A program made the translations under genes and the position numbers. From DAOUAT01 sp964551735 (GTDB lineage: Bacteria; Chloroflexota; Anaerolineae; CG2-30-64-16), in the NCBI GenBank assembly GCA_964551735.1, contig CAZKEF010000002.1, positions 248,001 to 312,000 of the forward strand: a stretch of DNA of 64,000 nucleotides, written 5' to 3'. Below the pieces are notes generated by a model. It was given only the letters and a program-made list of their open reading frames with translations, searched no databases and was not told the DNA's origin. Below, in pieces: positions 53,783 through 63,219 of the stretch. Numbering within the stretch: the first letter of the stretch is position 1; each line of letters starts with the position of its first letter.

Positions 53783-55824
53783 GCTTGCTCCCGTCCCGGC
53801 CGGAACTGCGTCTCATACAAACCCGCGTACAACCCGCCGCGGGCCAGCAGCTCGGCGTGGGTGCCCTGCTCCACCAGCCGGCCCTGATCCAACACCAGGA
53901 TCACATCCGCCGCCAGGATGGTGCTCAGCCGGTGCGCGATCACCAGGCTGGTGCGGCCCTGCATGATGCGCTCCAACGCCTGCTGGATCAGCGCCTCGGA
54001 CTGGCTGTCCAGCGACGAGGTGGCCTCATCCAACACCAAGATGCGCGGGTCCTTCAGGATGACACGGGCAATCGCCACGCGCTGCTTCTCGCCGCCGGAG
54101 AGGCGATAGCCGCGGTTGCCGACCACGGTGTCGTAGCCGTCGGGCAGGCCCGCGACGAAGTCGTGGATGTTGGCTGCCCGGCACGCTTCGATCATCTCAG
54201 CCTCGGTCGCGTCCGGCCGGGCATAGAGCAGGTTGGCCCGGATGGTGTCGTTGAACAGGTAAGTCTCCTGCGTCACCATCCCGATCTGCCCGGCCAGGGT
54301 GTCCAGCGCCAGGTCGCGCAGGTCGCGGTCGTCAATGGTGATCGCCCCCTCGGTCGGGTCGTACAGCCGCGGCAGCAGGTACGTCACTGTGGTCTTGCCA
54401 GCGCCGCTGGGGCCCACCAGCGCGGCCAACTGCCCCGGCCGCACCTCGAAGCTGACGTCCCGCAGCGCCCAACGAGGCTGGAAGCTGGAAACTGGTGGCT
54501 GGAAGCTGAAAGCTGGAAGCTGGTCGCCCTCGTTCCCCTGCTCCCCGCCCCCCGACGCCTGACCCCTGACATCTGTCCCCTGTCCCCTGCCCCCTGCCCC
54601 CTGAAGCCTGCCTTCTTCCTGCGACAGCGGCACGCTCAGCCCCTGCCCGCGGCGGCTGTAACGGGTCACTTCGGCCAGGCTGGCCGCGGCCGCGGCGGGC
54701 GCGTCCTCACCCGGCTTGTAGGAGAACGACACGCCGGAAAAACGCACATGACCTTGCACTGCATCCAGCCTCACCGCATCCGGCCGCTCCTGGATCTCCA
54801 CCGGCAGGTCCAGCACCTCGAAGACGCGCTCGAAGCTCACCAGCGAGGTCGCCAGATCCATGCGCGCGTTAGTGAGCGCAGATAGCGGGCCGTAAAGCCG
54901 CCCCAGGTAGGCCGTAAACGCCACGATGGTGCCGATGGTGAAGCCGGCATCTTCCAGCACCAGCCAGCCGCCGAACCAGAACACCACCACCGTGCCCACC
55001 GCGCTGATCAGGCTGACCGTGAGCATGAACCAGCGCATCATGAACGCCTGACGCACCCCGGCATCCCGCACCCGCTGCGCCCGGTTGCGGAACCGCCCCA
55101 CCTCCGCCATCGCGCGGCCGAACAGCTTCACCAACAGCGCGCCGCTGACGTTGAGCGTCTCGTCCATCATGGCGTTCATCTCGGCGTTCAGCGTCATCTG
55201 CTCGCGCACCACCTTGCGCAGGCGGTTGCCCAGCAGCCGGGCCGGGATCAGGAACAGCGGCAGCACCGCAATCGCCATCAGCGTCAGGCGCCACTCCAGC
55301 CGCAGCATGATCGCCAGCGCGCTGAGCAACGTGACGGTGTTGGTGAACAGGTCAACGATGGTGCCGCTCACAGCCCGTTGCGCGCCCTGCACGTCGCTGT
55401 TGAGCCGCGACATCAGTTCGCCGGTCTTGGTGTTGGTGAAGAAACGCAGCGACATGCGGTGCAGGTGGTTGAAGAGCGCGGTGCGCAGGTCGCAGATCAC
55501 CCCTTCACCCACCGAGGCGCTCAGGTAACGCTGGACAACCCCCAACAGGCCGCTGATCAGCGGCACGGCCAACATGCCCAGCGCCAGCAGCGTCAAGCGG
55601 CGCATATCCCGGTCGGGCAAGGCATGGTCAATCAGGTCGCGCGTCAGCAGCGGCGGCGCCAGGCCCAACAGCGTCGTCACCAGGATCAGGCCCAGCATCC
55701 CGGCGATCATCCCCGCGTAGGGCCGGCTGTACGCGGCCGCGCGACGGATCAGCGCCCAGCTCAACGCCGGGCGGTCCTGCTCCTCGTCGTAGCGGATAAA
55801 CGTCCGCCAACCACCATCCTGCAT
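53767..55824 (-). CDS. ABC exporter half-transporter with repeat-derived linker
   Basis: The 685-residue protein has an ABC_membrane domain (residues ~25-310) and an ATPase at ~455-680 (Walker A GPSGAGKTT, LSGGEKQRVAIARVIL, Walker B ILVLDEATSSLD). Between them (~360-450) lies an unusual Gly/Gln/Pro-rich stretch (GRGQGTDVRGQASGGGEQG, then AFSFQPPVSSFQP) encoded by two period-7 repeat tracts. Start 55824 has AGAGGAG upstream. The last residues and the stop come from a 127-bp repeat. Substrate unknown. Confidence 0.92.
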   Translation of the reverse strand: MQDGGWRTFIRYDEEQDRPALSWALIRRAAAYSRPYAGMIAGMLGLILVTTLLGLAPPLLTRDLIDHALPDRDMRRLTLLALGMLAVPLISGLLGVVQRYLSASVGEGVICDLRTALFNHLHRMSLRFFTNTKTGELMSRLNSDVQGAQRAVSGTIVDLFTNTVTLLSALAIMLRLEWRLTLMAIAVLPLFLIPARLLGNRLRKVVREQMTLNAEMNAMMDETLNVSGALLVKLFGRAMAEVGRFRNRAQRVRDAGVRQAFMMRWFMLTVSLISAVGTVVVFWFGGWLVLEDAGFTIGTIVAFTAYLGRLYGPLSALTNARMDLATSLVSFERVFEVLDLPVEIQERPDAVRLDAVQGHVRFSGVSFSYKPGEDAPAAAAASLAEVTRYSRRGQGLSVPLSQEEGRLQGAGGRGQGTDVRGQASGGGEQGNEGDQLPAFSFQPPVSSFQPRWALRDVSFEVRPGQLAALVGPSGAGKTTVTYLLPRLYDPTEGAITIDDRDLRDLALDTLAGQIGMVTQETYLFNDTIRANLLYARPDATEAEMIEACRAANIHDFVAGLPDGYDTVVGNRGYRLSGGEKQRVAIARVILKDPRILVLDEATSSLDSQSEALIQQALERIMQGRTSLVIAHRLSTILAADVILVLDQGRLVEQGTHAELLARGGLYAGLYETQFRPGREQAVPGG
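54477..54611. repeat. Period-7 tracts inside the ABC exporter gene
   Basis: Two heptad series are visible: AGCTGGA-type units (GGCTGGAAGCTGAAAGCTGG, about 54477-54525) and CCCCTGN units (CCCTGTCCCCTGCCCCCTGC, about 54545-54611). They are read as an in-frame linker. Confidence 0.8.
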
Positions 55825-55869
55825 AACAGCTACTCCTCTGCTTTGTGCTTGAGCAGACAAACCGACGGC

Positions 55870-55899
55870 ATCATACCTTGTCAGGGGTGTCTCCGTCAA
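55870..55899 (-). promoter_or_regulatory. Promoter of the ABC exporter gene
   Basis: On the minus strand TTGACG (55894-55899), an 18-nt spacer and TATGAT (55870-55875) precede the ATG at 55824. Confidence 0.6.
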
Positions 55900-55945
55900 C
55901 TGCGTTCAGGGCACCGACGACTTTTCACAAACATGATAAAGGGAC

Positions 55946-55974
55946 TTGTCAGGAATGTGACTTTGGAGTATGAT
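55946..55974 (+). promoter_or_regulatory. Promoter of the aminotransferase/serA cluster
   Basis: TTGTCA at 55946-55951, a 17-nt spacer and TATGAT at 55969-55974 lie about 65 nt before the start codon at 56039. It is divergent from the ABC promoter. Confidence 0.62.
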
Positions 55975-56038
55975 AGGCGCAGCACCTCAAATGGGCATAG
56001 GCGCCCAATTATATCACCACCTCGAAGGAGTCGTGGCA

Positions 56039-57106
56039 ATGCACAAGAAGCTGTTCATCCCCGGCCCAACCGAAGTGCGGGACGAGATCCTGCAGGCCAT
56101 GGCCACCCCCATGATCGGCCACCGCACCACTGCTTACGCCGATCTGCATAAGTCCGTCGAAGAGAAAGTAGCAAAGCTCCTGGGACACGAAGGCCGGGTC
56201 TTCCTGTTCACATCCGCTTCCACGGGTGTGATGGAAGGCGCAGTGCGCAACTGTGTCGGCAAGAAGGTGCTGCACACCCTCAACGGCGAGTTCTCGCGGC
56301 GCTGGTTCGAGATCTCGAAAGCCAACGGTATTCCCAATGAGACCGTCGAGGTCGAGCCCGGCAAAGCCATCACCCCGGATATCGTGGACGCCAAGTTGGC
56401 CGAAGGCGGGTTCGACACGCTGTGTCTCACCTACAACGAAACTTCCACCGGCATCCTGAGCCCGGTGCCCGAGGTCGCGAAGATGGTCCGGGAAAAATAT
56501 CCCGATGTGCTGATCCTGGTGGACGCGGTGAGCTGCATGGCCGGCACTCCCATCAACTTTGATGACTGGGGCCTGGATGTCTGCCTGGCCGGCGTGCAGA
56601 AGTGCTTTGCGCTGCCGCCGGGCTTCACCGTGTGCGCGGTCAGCCAGCGCGCCATGGAGCGCGCCAAGACGGTGCCCAATCGCGGCTACTACTTCGACTT
56701 CATCGAAAACGAGAAGCACGCGGCCAAGTTCAACACCCCGGCCACCCCAGCCATCAGCTTCCTCTACGCGCTGGGCAAGCAGATGGACGCCATGTTCGCG
56801 GAGGGGCTGGAGAACCGCTACGCCCGCCACCTGGCCATGGCCGAACACTGCCGGGCCTGGGGCAAGAAGCACTTCGCGCTCTACGGCGAGGAGCAGTATC
56901 TCTCGCCCACCATCACCCACATCACCAACACCACCGGCTTCGACTTCAAAGCGTTGAGCAAGGAGCTGGGGCAGCGCGGCGCACAGATCTCGGACGGCTA
57001 CGGCCCGTTCAAGGGCAAGACCTTCCGCCTGGGCCACATGGGCGACCTGACACTGGCCGACATGCAATGGCTGACCGCACAGATTGATGATATTTTGGGG
57101 CTATAA
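56039..57106 (+). CDS. Class V aminotransferase (serine/alanine-glyoxylate type)
   Basis: The 355-residue PLP enzyme resembles serine-pyruvate and alanine-glyoxylate aminotransferases. Motifs: IPGPTEVRDEI at the N-terminus, FTSASTGVMEG (phosphate-binding), VDAVSCMAG, and the PLP-Lys in AGVQKCFALPPG, where the usual SxQK pattern is conserved (GVQK). AAGGAG lies upstream. With the next gene it fits serine synthesis or glyoxylate/serine interconversion. Confidence 0.9.
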   Translation: MHKKLFIPGPTEVRDEILQAMATPMIGHRTTAYADLHKSVEEKVAKLLGHEGRVFLFTSASTGVMEGAVRNCVGKKVLHTLNGEFSRRWFEISKANGIPNETVEVEPGKAITPDIVDAKLAEGGFDTLCLTYNETSTGILSPVPEVAKMVREKYPDVLILVDAVSCMAGTPINFDDWGLDVCLAGVQKCFALPPGFTVCAVSQRAMERAKTVPNRGYYFDFIENEKHAAKFNTPATPAISFLYALGKQMDAMFAEGLENRYARHLAMAEHCRAWGKKHFALYGEEQYLSPTITHITNTTGFDFKALSKELGQRGAQISDGYGPFKGKTFRLGHMGDLTLADMQWLTAQIDDILGL

Positions 57107-57108
57107 AA

Positions 57109-58020
57109 ATGAAAATACTCGTATGCGATTCCATCTCCCCCAAGGCCGTCGAGCGAATGCGCAAGGCATGCATTGAGGTGGATGTCAACGACAAGATCAC
57201 GCCGGAAGAGCTGCTCCAGGTCATCGGCGGTTACGATGGCATGGTGGTGCGGAGCCGCACCAAGGTGCGCAAGCCGGTGCTGGACGTGGCCGCGAACCTG
57301 AAGGTCATCGTGCGCGGCGGCGTGGGCGTGGACAACATTGATGTCGCCTACGCGGAAGCCAAGGGCGTCAAGATCATGAACACGCCCGGCGCCAGCACTC
57401 ACGCGGTCGCCGAGCTGACTATCGCCTATCTGTTCGCCATGGCTCGCCCCATTGTCCAGGCCACCGCCTCACTGCGCGAGGGCCTATGGGAAAAGTCCAA
57501 GTTCGAGGGCATTGAGCTGGCCGGCAAGGTGCTGGGCATCATCGGTATGGGGCGCATCGGCATGGCCGTGGCGCAGCGCGCTGCGGCCCTGGGCATGCTG
57601 GTGCTGGGCTACGACAGCCGCACTGTGGGCCCGGCGCCCTTCATGCAGATGGTGGAACTGGATGAGTTGTTGGCCAAGTCCGACTTCCTCTCCCTGCACA
57701 TCCCGCTGACCGAATCATCGCGCCACATGATCAACGCCGAGTTCATCGCCAAGATGAAGAAGGGCGTGCGCATCGTGGACTGCGCCCGCGGCGGCGTGAT
57801 TGACGAGGACGCGCTCTACGACGCCATCGTGTCCGGCCAGGTAGCAGCGGCCGCGCTGGACGTGTTCGAAAACGAGCCGCTGACCGACCGCAAACTGTTC
57901 GAGCTGCCCCAGGTGATCGGCTCGCCGCACATCGGCGCCGGCACCAAGGAAGCCACCGCCCGCATCGGCGACGAGGTGGCCGATCTGTTGATCGCGTTCG
58001 ACAAAGAAGGCTGCCAGTAA
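57109..58020 (+). CDS. serA: D-3-phosphoglycerate dehydrogenase, short form
   Basis: The 303-residue 2-hydroxyacid dehydrogenase oxidises 3-phosphoglycerate to 3-phosphohydroxypyruvate. Motifs: NLKVIVRGGVGVDNIDV, the NAD-binding GKVLGIIGMGRIGMAVAQRA, catalytic Arg/Glu in VDCARGGVIDEDAL and DVFENEPL, and His in GSPHIGAGTKEA. It lacks the C-terminal ACT regulatory domain. It starts 2 bp after the aminotransferase stop, a tight operon. Confidence 0.93.
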   Translation: MKILVCDSISPKAVERMRKACIEVDVNDKITPEELLQVIGGYDGMVVRSRTKVRKPVLDVAANLKVIVRGGVGVDNIDVAYAEAKGVKIMNTPGASTHAVAELTIAYLFAMARPIVQATASLREGLWEKSKFEGIELAGKVLGIIGMGRIGMAVAQRAAALGMLVLGYDSRTVGPAPFMQMVELDELLAKSDFLSLHIPLTESSRHMINAEFIAKMKKGVRIVDCARGGVIDEDALYDAIVSGQVAAAALDVFENEPLTDRKLFELPQVIGSPHIGAGTKEATARIGDEVADLLIAFDKEGCQ

Positions 58021-58109
58021 ACGACAGACGACGGACGACCGATGAACGCTATGGACAGGCGTCGTCCGTCAGCCGTCGGCCGTCGGCGCAAACAAGGTGT
58101 ATCGTTGCT
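58021..58109. repeat. Period-7 inverted repeat tract between serA and DUF1015 gene
   Basis: ACGACAGACGACGGACGACC and CGTCGTCCGTCAGCCGTCGG are heptad series of complementary sequence (ACGACGG / CCGTCGT) that can fold as a hairpin. Confidence 0.75.
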
Positions 58110-59435
58110 ATGAATCCCTCACCCACCACCGGCGTCCAAATCCCCAAGGTGCTCCTGCCCAAGCCGGGCGTTGACCTGCACAGATGGGCCGTCATCGCGT
58201 GTGACCAGTTCACCTCGGAACCGGAATATTGGCAGGCCGTCGCCGAGCTGGTCGGTGACGCGCCCTCCACCTACCACATCACCCTGCCCGAAGTCTACCT
58301 GGAGACGCCGGAAGAAGCCCAACGGATCGCGTCCATCAACCGCACCATGCAAGCATACCTGGACGGCGATCTCTTCGTCGAACGCGAGGGCATCATCCTG
58401 GTGAAACGGTATGCCGAGGGCAAGACGCGGCACGGCATCATGCTGGCGCTGGATCTGGAGCACTACGACTACAGCAAGGGCTCAACCAGCCTGATCCGCG
58501 CCACCGAAGGCACCATCCTGGAACGCATCCCTCCGCGGGTGCGCATCCGCTCCGGCGCGCCGTTGGAGCTGCCGCATATCCTGGTGTTGATTGACGACCC
58601 TGACCGGAGCGTCATCGAACCGTTGGTAGCGGCCGGCGCCGGGCTGCCGGTGCTGTACGATTTCGACCTGATGTTGGGCAGCGGCCATCTGACCGGCTGC
58701 TTCGTGGATGATCCGGCGCTGGAAAGCCAGGCCATGGCTGCGCTGGCGCGGCTGGCCGACCCTGAAGTCTTCGCAAGCAAGTATGGCCTGGGGCCGGATC
58801 ACCCGGTGATGACCTTCGCGATGGGGGATGGCAACCACTCGCTGGCCACGGCCAAGGCGATCTGGGAGCAAGTGAAATCCAAGGCAGGCCCCGATCACCC
58901 GGCGCGCTACGCCCTGGTGGAGATCGAAAACATCCACGACGCAGGATTGACCTTCGAGCCGATCCACAGGGTGCTGTTCGGCGTCAAAGAGGACTTCGTC
59001 GCCGCGTTGGAGATCTTTTTCGATTGCCGCAGCTACATGGTGCCCTGCGCCACAGCCGAGGCAATGACCGCGCTGGTGGACCAGGCTGCCACCCGGGGCG
59101 GGAGCCATGCGTTCGGTGTAATCACCGAGCGTAACTTCAGCGTGGCTTACGTGCCCCAACCGCCCAGCAACCTGCCCGCAGGCACCCTGCAGACCTTCCT
59201 GGACGACTGGGGCAAACGCGGCGGTTACGCCAAGATAGACTACGTGCACGGCGAGGATGTGACCGTGCGCCTGGGCACGCAACCTGGCAACGTGGGGCTT
59301 TACCTGCCCGCCATCGCCAAGGACGCTTTCTTCAAGACCGTCATCCTGGACGGTGCGCTGCCGCGCAAAACGTTTTCCATGGGCGAGGCCAAGGAAAAAC
59401 GCTTCTACATGGAGGCGCGGCGGATCACAACATAG
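58110..59435 (+). CDS. DUF1015 family protein
   Basis: The 441-residue protein matches DUF1015, often beside serine-biosynthesis genes. It has the conserved MGDGNHSLATAKAIWEQ segment and an N-terminal AVIACDQFTSEPEYW. Some family members have been linked to serine kinase activity, so a role in serine metabolism is plausible. It probably belongs to the aminotransferase/serA operon. The function of this copy is not proven. Confidence 0.87.
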   Translation: MNPSPTTGVQIPKVLLPKPGVDLHRWAVIACDQFTSEPEYWQAVAELVGDAPSTYHITLPEVYLETPEEAQRIASINRTMQAYLDGDLFVEREGIILVKRYAEGKTRHGIMLALDLEHYDYSKGSTSLIRATEGTILERIPPRVRIRSGAPLELPHILVLIDDPDRSVIEPLVAAGAGLPVLYDFDLMLGSGHLTGCFVDDPALESQAMAALARLADPEVFASKYGLGPDHPVMTFAMGDGNHSLATAKAIWEQVKSKAGPDHPARYALVEIENIHDAGLTFEPIHRVLFGVKEDFVAALEIFFDCRSYMVPCATAEAMTALVDQAATRGGSHAFGVITERNFSVAYVPQPPSNLPAGTLQTFLDDWGKRGGYAKIDYVHGEDVTVRLGTQPGNVGLYLPAIAKDAFFKTVILDGALPRKTFSMGEAKEKRFYMEARRITT

Positions 59436-59504
59436 GAGGTGAACCACTCACGGACCCTCTACCATGTGTTTTTGTCATCAGCCACCATGTCACAGGAGGT
59501 AAAA

Positions 59505-62500
59505 ATGTCACGCGTTGTGTCCCAACAAAGGCTGTTTCGGGGTCTGCTCGCTGTCGTGATGCTGCTGTCGGTGGCAATCACCCCAGCTTTGGCCGCACCG
59601 GCTGTGCAATCCGAAAGCACCGTGACGGTCACTGTGCTGCACACCAACGACTTTCACGGCAACCTGGAGCCAGCCGGCAGCAATCCTGGCATCGCCCGTG
59701 TGGCTCAGGTCATCAACGATGTGCGCGCGTCAGTAGGCGCAGAAAATGTCGCCTTGCTTGACGCAGGCGACATCATGCAGGGTTCCCTGCTCTCGAACCT
59801 GTTCAAAGGTCAGCCCACCATCGACCTCTTCAACTACGTCGGCTATCAGGTTGCTACGTTCGGCAACCATGAGTTCGACTGGGGCAAGGACGTGCTTCAA
59901 CAACGCCTCAGTGAGGCCGCATTCCCCTTCGTCACCGCGAACATTGTGGTCAACGACACGGGCAACTGCGCAACTGCAGGCTGGACTACCCCGTCGTGGG
60001 CACAACCGTGGACTACGGTCACCGTCGGTCCCGCCGGGAACCAGGTCAAGTTCGGCATTATCGGCGTGACCACGCAGGAGACCCCCTACATCACCATTGC
60101 ATCGGCGACGGAAGGTCTGTGCTTCAAGGAACCGACTGACTCGATCGTGCACTACTATGATGCCATGGAAGCGGCGGACATCGACGCCGTCATCGTGCTG
60201 AGCCACCTGGGCTACTACGACGGCGGTTACGGCTACGGCTTCAGCGTCTACGGCGATCAGACTTTGGCCAAGAAGCTGGCGGCCGCCGGCAAGAAACCTG
60301 CGCTGATCATCGGCGGCCACAGCCATACCGACCTGAGTGCTGCAACGATCGTTGATGGCATCCCCGTCGTACAAGCGCACTATGCTGGCCGCAAAGTAGG
60401 CCGCGCGGACATCACGGTTGACAAGGCAACCGGCGCAGTGACGGTCGCCTGGCAGCGGCTGGTCGTTTCACCCTCCGGCCCGGAGGATCCTGACGTCAAG
60501 GCGCGCGTTGCCACCTGGGCGAACGACCCCTGGTATCTGAGCGAGATCAACCGCGTGGTGGGCTACACCGCGGTGGACCTGGTGCGCAACTACAACGGTG
60601 ACGGCACCATGGGCGCGTTCGTTAACGATGCCATCTACAAAGATCTGAACACCGATGCGACACCGGACAACGACGTGGACATGGTGTTCAACAATCCGGG
60701 CGGCTTGCGGAACGACATTCTGACGGGCGGGACCGTGCCCTACACCCTCACCCACGGAATGCTGTTCAACGTCCTGCCGTTCGGCAACGCTACGGTGGTA
60801 GGCGATATGACCGGCGCCCAGATCATGGAGCTGATGAACCAAAGCGCAACCCTATTCAAGGGCGCGCTCCAGGTCGGCGGCGTGCGCTACGCCTTCTATA
60901 ACTACACCGATTCCAATCCAGGCCCGCAGCCCTGGGCCTGGGGCGCCCTCCGCGTGCAGGTGATTGACCGGACAACCGGCCTCTGGACCAACCTCGACGT
61001 CCACCGGACCTATCGGGTTGCGACCAATGAATTCCTGGCGCCTGCTGGGCAGGACGGGTTCATCGCCTTCAAGTACCTGACGAATACCAGCTACTGGGGC
61101 GACATGCTGGACGGCGTAGAACGATGGGTTTCAAAGACCTACACGATCGATAACCCATACAATAAGGGCCTTGATGGCCGCATTACGCGCCTGGGTGATG
61201 CCACCAGCGGCCCCATCGTCCCGGTGACGTTGCTGCATCACAACGATTCGCACGGCAATCTCTACAAGGGGCGTTATGTGGGTTACACTCAGTTGGCCAC
61301 CCTGATCCGCCAGGAACTGGCTCATAACCCAGAGCGAACCATACTGCTCAACGCCGGTGATCAAATCCAGGGCGACGCCATGATGTATTACTTCAAGACG
61401 GCCCCCACCGGCTACGGCGCGGATGGCACCCCCTTACCGGCCGAACTCACGACCCATCCGATGATGGCCGTGATGAATGCCATGGACTATGCGGCATGGA
61501 CCGTGGGCAATCACGAATTCAACTTCGGCAATGAGGTGTTCACATCAGTCCTGAAGCAATCCGAGGCGCCCGTGCTCCAGGCCAATCTCCTGGATGATGG
61601 CCGCTACGGCATAGCCAAAGTGCCGGTCAGAGTGTACACCACCGTCAGCCTGCCCGCCCCAGGCATCGCCCCCAACATCAAGATCGCGGTCCTGGGCATC
61701 GGTAACCACCGCGTGCCCAACTACGAACTGCCCAGCAACATCGAGGGGCTGACGTTCCTGGATCCCATCGAAGAGGCGAAGAAGTGGGCACGGCCGCTGA
61801 AGTTTATCAGCAACGCCGTTGTCGCCCTCACCCACATCGGCTTCACCAGCGACCCCAAGAGCGTCGAGGTTGATACCAAGGTGGACACCGCAATGGCGGC
61901 CGAGACCCGCGGCCTTGACGTGATCATCGGCGCTCACAGCCACACGGATCCCAGCAAGGGCGCTGACCCATACAAGTATCTGCCGACCTTCGTCGGATCG
62001 CCCGATGGGACTCCGGTCCTGATCAACCAGGCCTACCGTTACAACAACACGCTCGGCGAGGTAGTGCTGGGCATGGCGCAGGGTCCGGGCGGCGTCTGGC
62101 GCGTCGTCACGCGCGCTGGTCGCTACATCCCTGTCGCATCGAACACCCCAGAAGACGCAGAGATCAAGGCGCTGGTTGATCCTTACATCGCAGCACTGAA
62201 CACCTACACCAACACAGTCATCGGCCAGACCACAGTGCCGATCGACGCGCTGAGCGCCTACACCCAAGAGACGAACGCGGCCAACTTGCAGGCCGATGCC
62301 TCCGTCTTCGAGCTGACCCAAAACGGCGTAGCTGTGGACTTCCATCTGTCGGGCGCCATGAGCAACCGCAAGGTAGCGGACGGGGCAACACCCGATGCAC
62401 CCGTCACCCTCAAAGTGAACGACATGTTCACCTTGATGCCTTACGAGAACTCGTTGGTTGTGATGAGGATGAACGGCCCGCAACTCAAGACCGTGCTGGA

Positions 62501-63050
62501 GCGCGCATACCGTAACTACTTCTACTACAAGTACGTGCCCGGATTCGGTGGCTACTCCTACTACACTACGTGCATGCTGGACATCAACGCGGGTGGCCAG
62601 ATCACCTACAACGATGCCTACCCGGACTACCCGGACAGCAACAATGTCGTGTCGCTGGTGGTCAATGGAGAAGCTGTCGACTTCACCGATGCAGACAAGT
62701 ACTATCTGGTTTCCACGGTAAATTACCTGGCAGCCGGCTCATGCAATTTCAACAATGACGGCGTCTCGCTGTGGCCACTGAGCCAGATTGAGAACGACAC
62801 GCAGTACTACGTCCGGGATGCGGTTATCAACTACATCAAGGCCCAACCCGATCCCATCGCGCCGGCCATCGAAGGTCGCCTCGTATTCCAAGGCGGCGCA
62901 GGGGCAACGGCGACGACGGCATCGATCCGCACCGTCCTTGAGGCTGCCCAGGTCCTGCAGTGGACCATGCCCCTTCAGATGACCGTTGCCCCAGACGTTC
63001 CCGACGAAGACATGCAGAACGTCGATCTGACATGGGCTGTAACGCCGTAG
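59505..63050 (+). CDS. Secreted 5'-nucleotidase/2',3'-cyclic phosphodiesterase, duplicated
   Basis: The 1181-residue protein has a signal peptide and two full metallophosphatase/5'-nucleotidase modules. Module 1: metal-binding HTNDFHGNL, FGNHEFDWG and IGGHSHTDL, then a 5_nucleotid_C domain (NNPGGLRNDI). Module 2: HHNDSHGNL, VGNHEFNFG and IGAHSHTDP, then a C-terminal domain (DFHLSGAMSNR, LMPYENSLVV). Metal-ligand residues look intact in both. It hydrolyses extracellular nucleotides for phosphate and nucleoside uptake. AGGAGG sits 7 nt before ATG 59505. Confidence 0.92.
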   Translation: MSRVVSQQRLFRGLLAVVMLLSVAITPALAAPAVQSESTVTVTVLHTNDFHGNLEPAGSNPGIARVAQVINDVRASVGAENVALLDAGDIMQGSLLSNLFKGQPTIDLFNYVGYQVATFGNHEFDWGKDVLQQRLSEAAFPFVTANIVVNDTGNCATAGWTTPSWAQPWTTVTVGPAGNQVKFGIIGVTTQETPYITIASATEGLCFKEPTDSIVHYYDAMEAADIDAVIVLSHLGYYDGGYGYGFSVYGDQTLAKKLAAAGKKPALIIGGHSHTDLSAATIVDGIPVVQAHYAGRKVGRADITVDKATGAVTVAWQRLVVSPSGPEDPDVKARVATWANDPWYLSEINRVVGYTAVDLVRNYNGDGTMGAFVNDAIYKDLNTDATPDNDVDMVFNNPGGLRNDILTGGTVPYTLTHGMLFNVLPFGNATVVGDMTGAQIMELMNQSATLFKGALQVGGVRYAFYNYTDSNPGPQPWAWGALRVQVIDRTTGLWTNLDVHRTYRVATNEFLAPAGQDGFIAFKYLTNTSYWGDMLDGVERWVSKTYTIDNPYNKGLDGRITRLGDATSGPIVPVTLLHHNDSHGNLYKGRYVGYTQLATLIRQELAHNPERTILLNAGDQIQGDAMMYYFKTAPTGYGADGTPLPAELTTHPMMAVMNAMDYAAWTVGNHEFNFGNEVFTSVLKQSEAPVLQANLLDDGRYGIAKVPVRVYTTVSLPAPGIAPNIKIAVLGIGNHRVPNYELPSNIEGLTFLDPIEEAKKWARPLKFISNAVVALTHIGFTSDPKSVEVDTKVDTAMAAETRGLDVIIGAHSHTDPSKGADPYKYLPTFVGSPDGTPVLINQAYRYNNTLGEVVLGMAQGPGGVWRVVTRAGRYIPVASNTPEDAEIKALVDPYIAALNTYTNTVIGQTTVPIDALSAYTQETNAANLQADASVFELTQNGVAVDFHLSGAMSNRKVADGATPDAPVTLKVNDMFTLMPYENSLVVMRMNGPQLKTVLERAYRNYFYYKYVPGFGGYSYYTTCMLDINAGGQITYNDAYPDYPDSNNVVSLVVNGEAVDFTDADKYYLVSTVNYLAAGSCNFNNDGVSLWPLSQIENDTQYYVRDAVINYIKAQPDPIAPAIEGRLVFQGGAGATATTASIRTVLEAAQVLQWTMPLQMTVAPDVPDEDMQNVDLTWAVTP

Positions 63051-63073
63051 CAGGCCCATTCCTGCACTGACAC

Positions 63074-63119
63074 GTTGCACGTTGGAGCACTGGCAAGCGA
63101 ATCCGCTCCAACGTGCAAC
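63074..63119. terminator. Hairpin terminator after the nucleotidase gene
   Basis: GTTGCACGTTGGAGC (63074-63088) pairs perfectly with GCTCCAACGTGCAAC (63105-63119), loop 16 nt. There is no clear T tract. Confidence 0.6.
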
Positions 63120-63219
63120 ACCGTCAGCGAAAAAGCGACTGCCGCAGAGGCGAGGTCCGCGCAGAGACACCCCTCAGCGTTGGGCACAGCCTCTGCGGTT
63201 TTCACGCAAGGAGACATCA

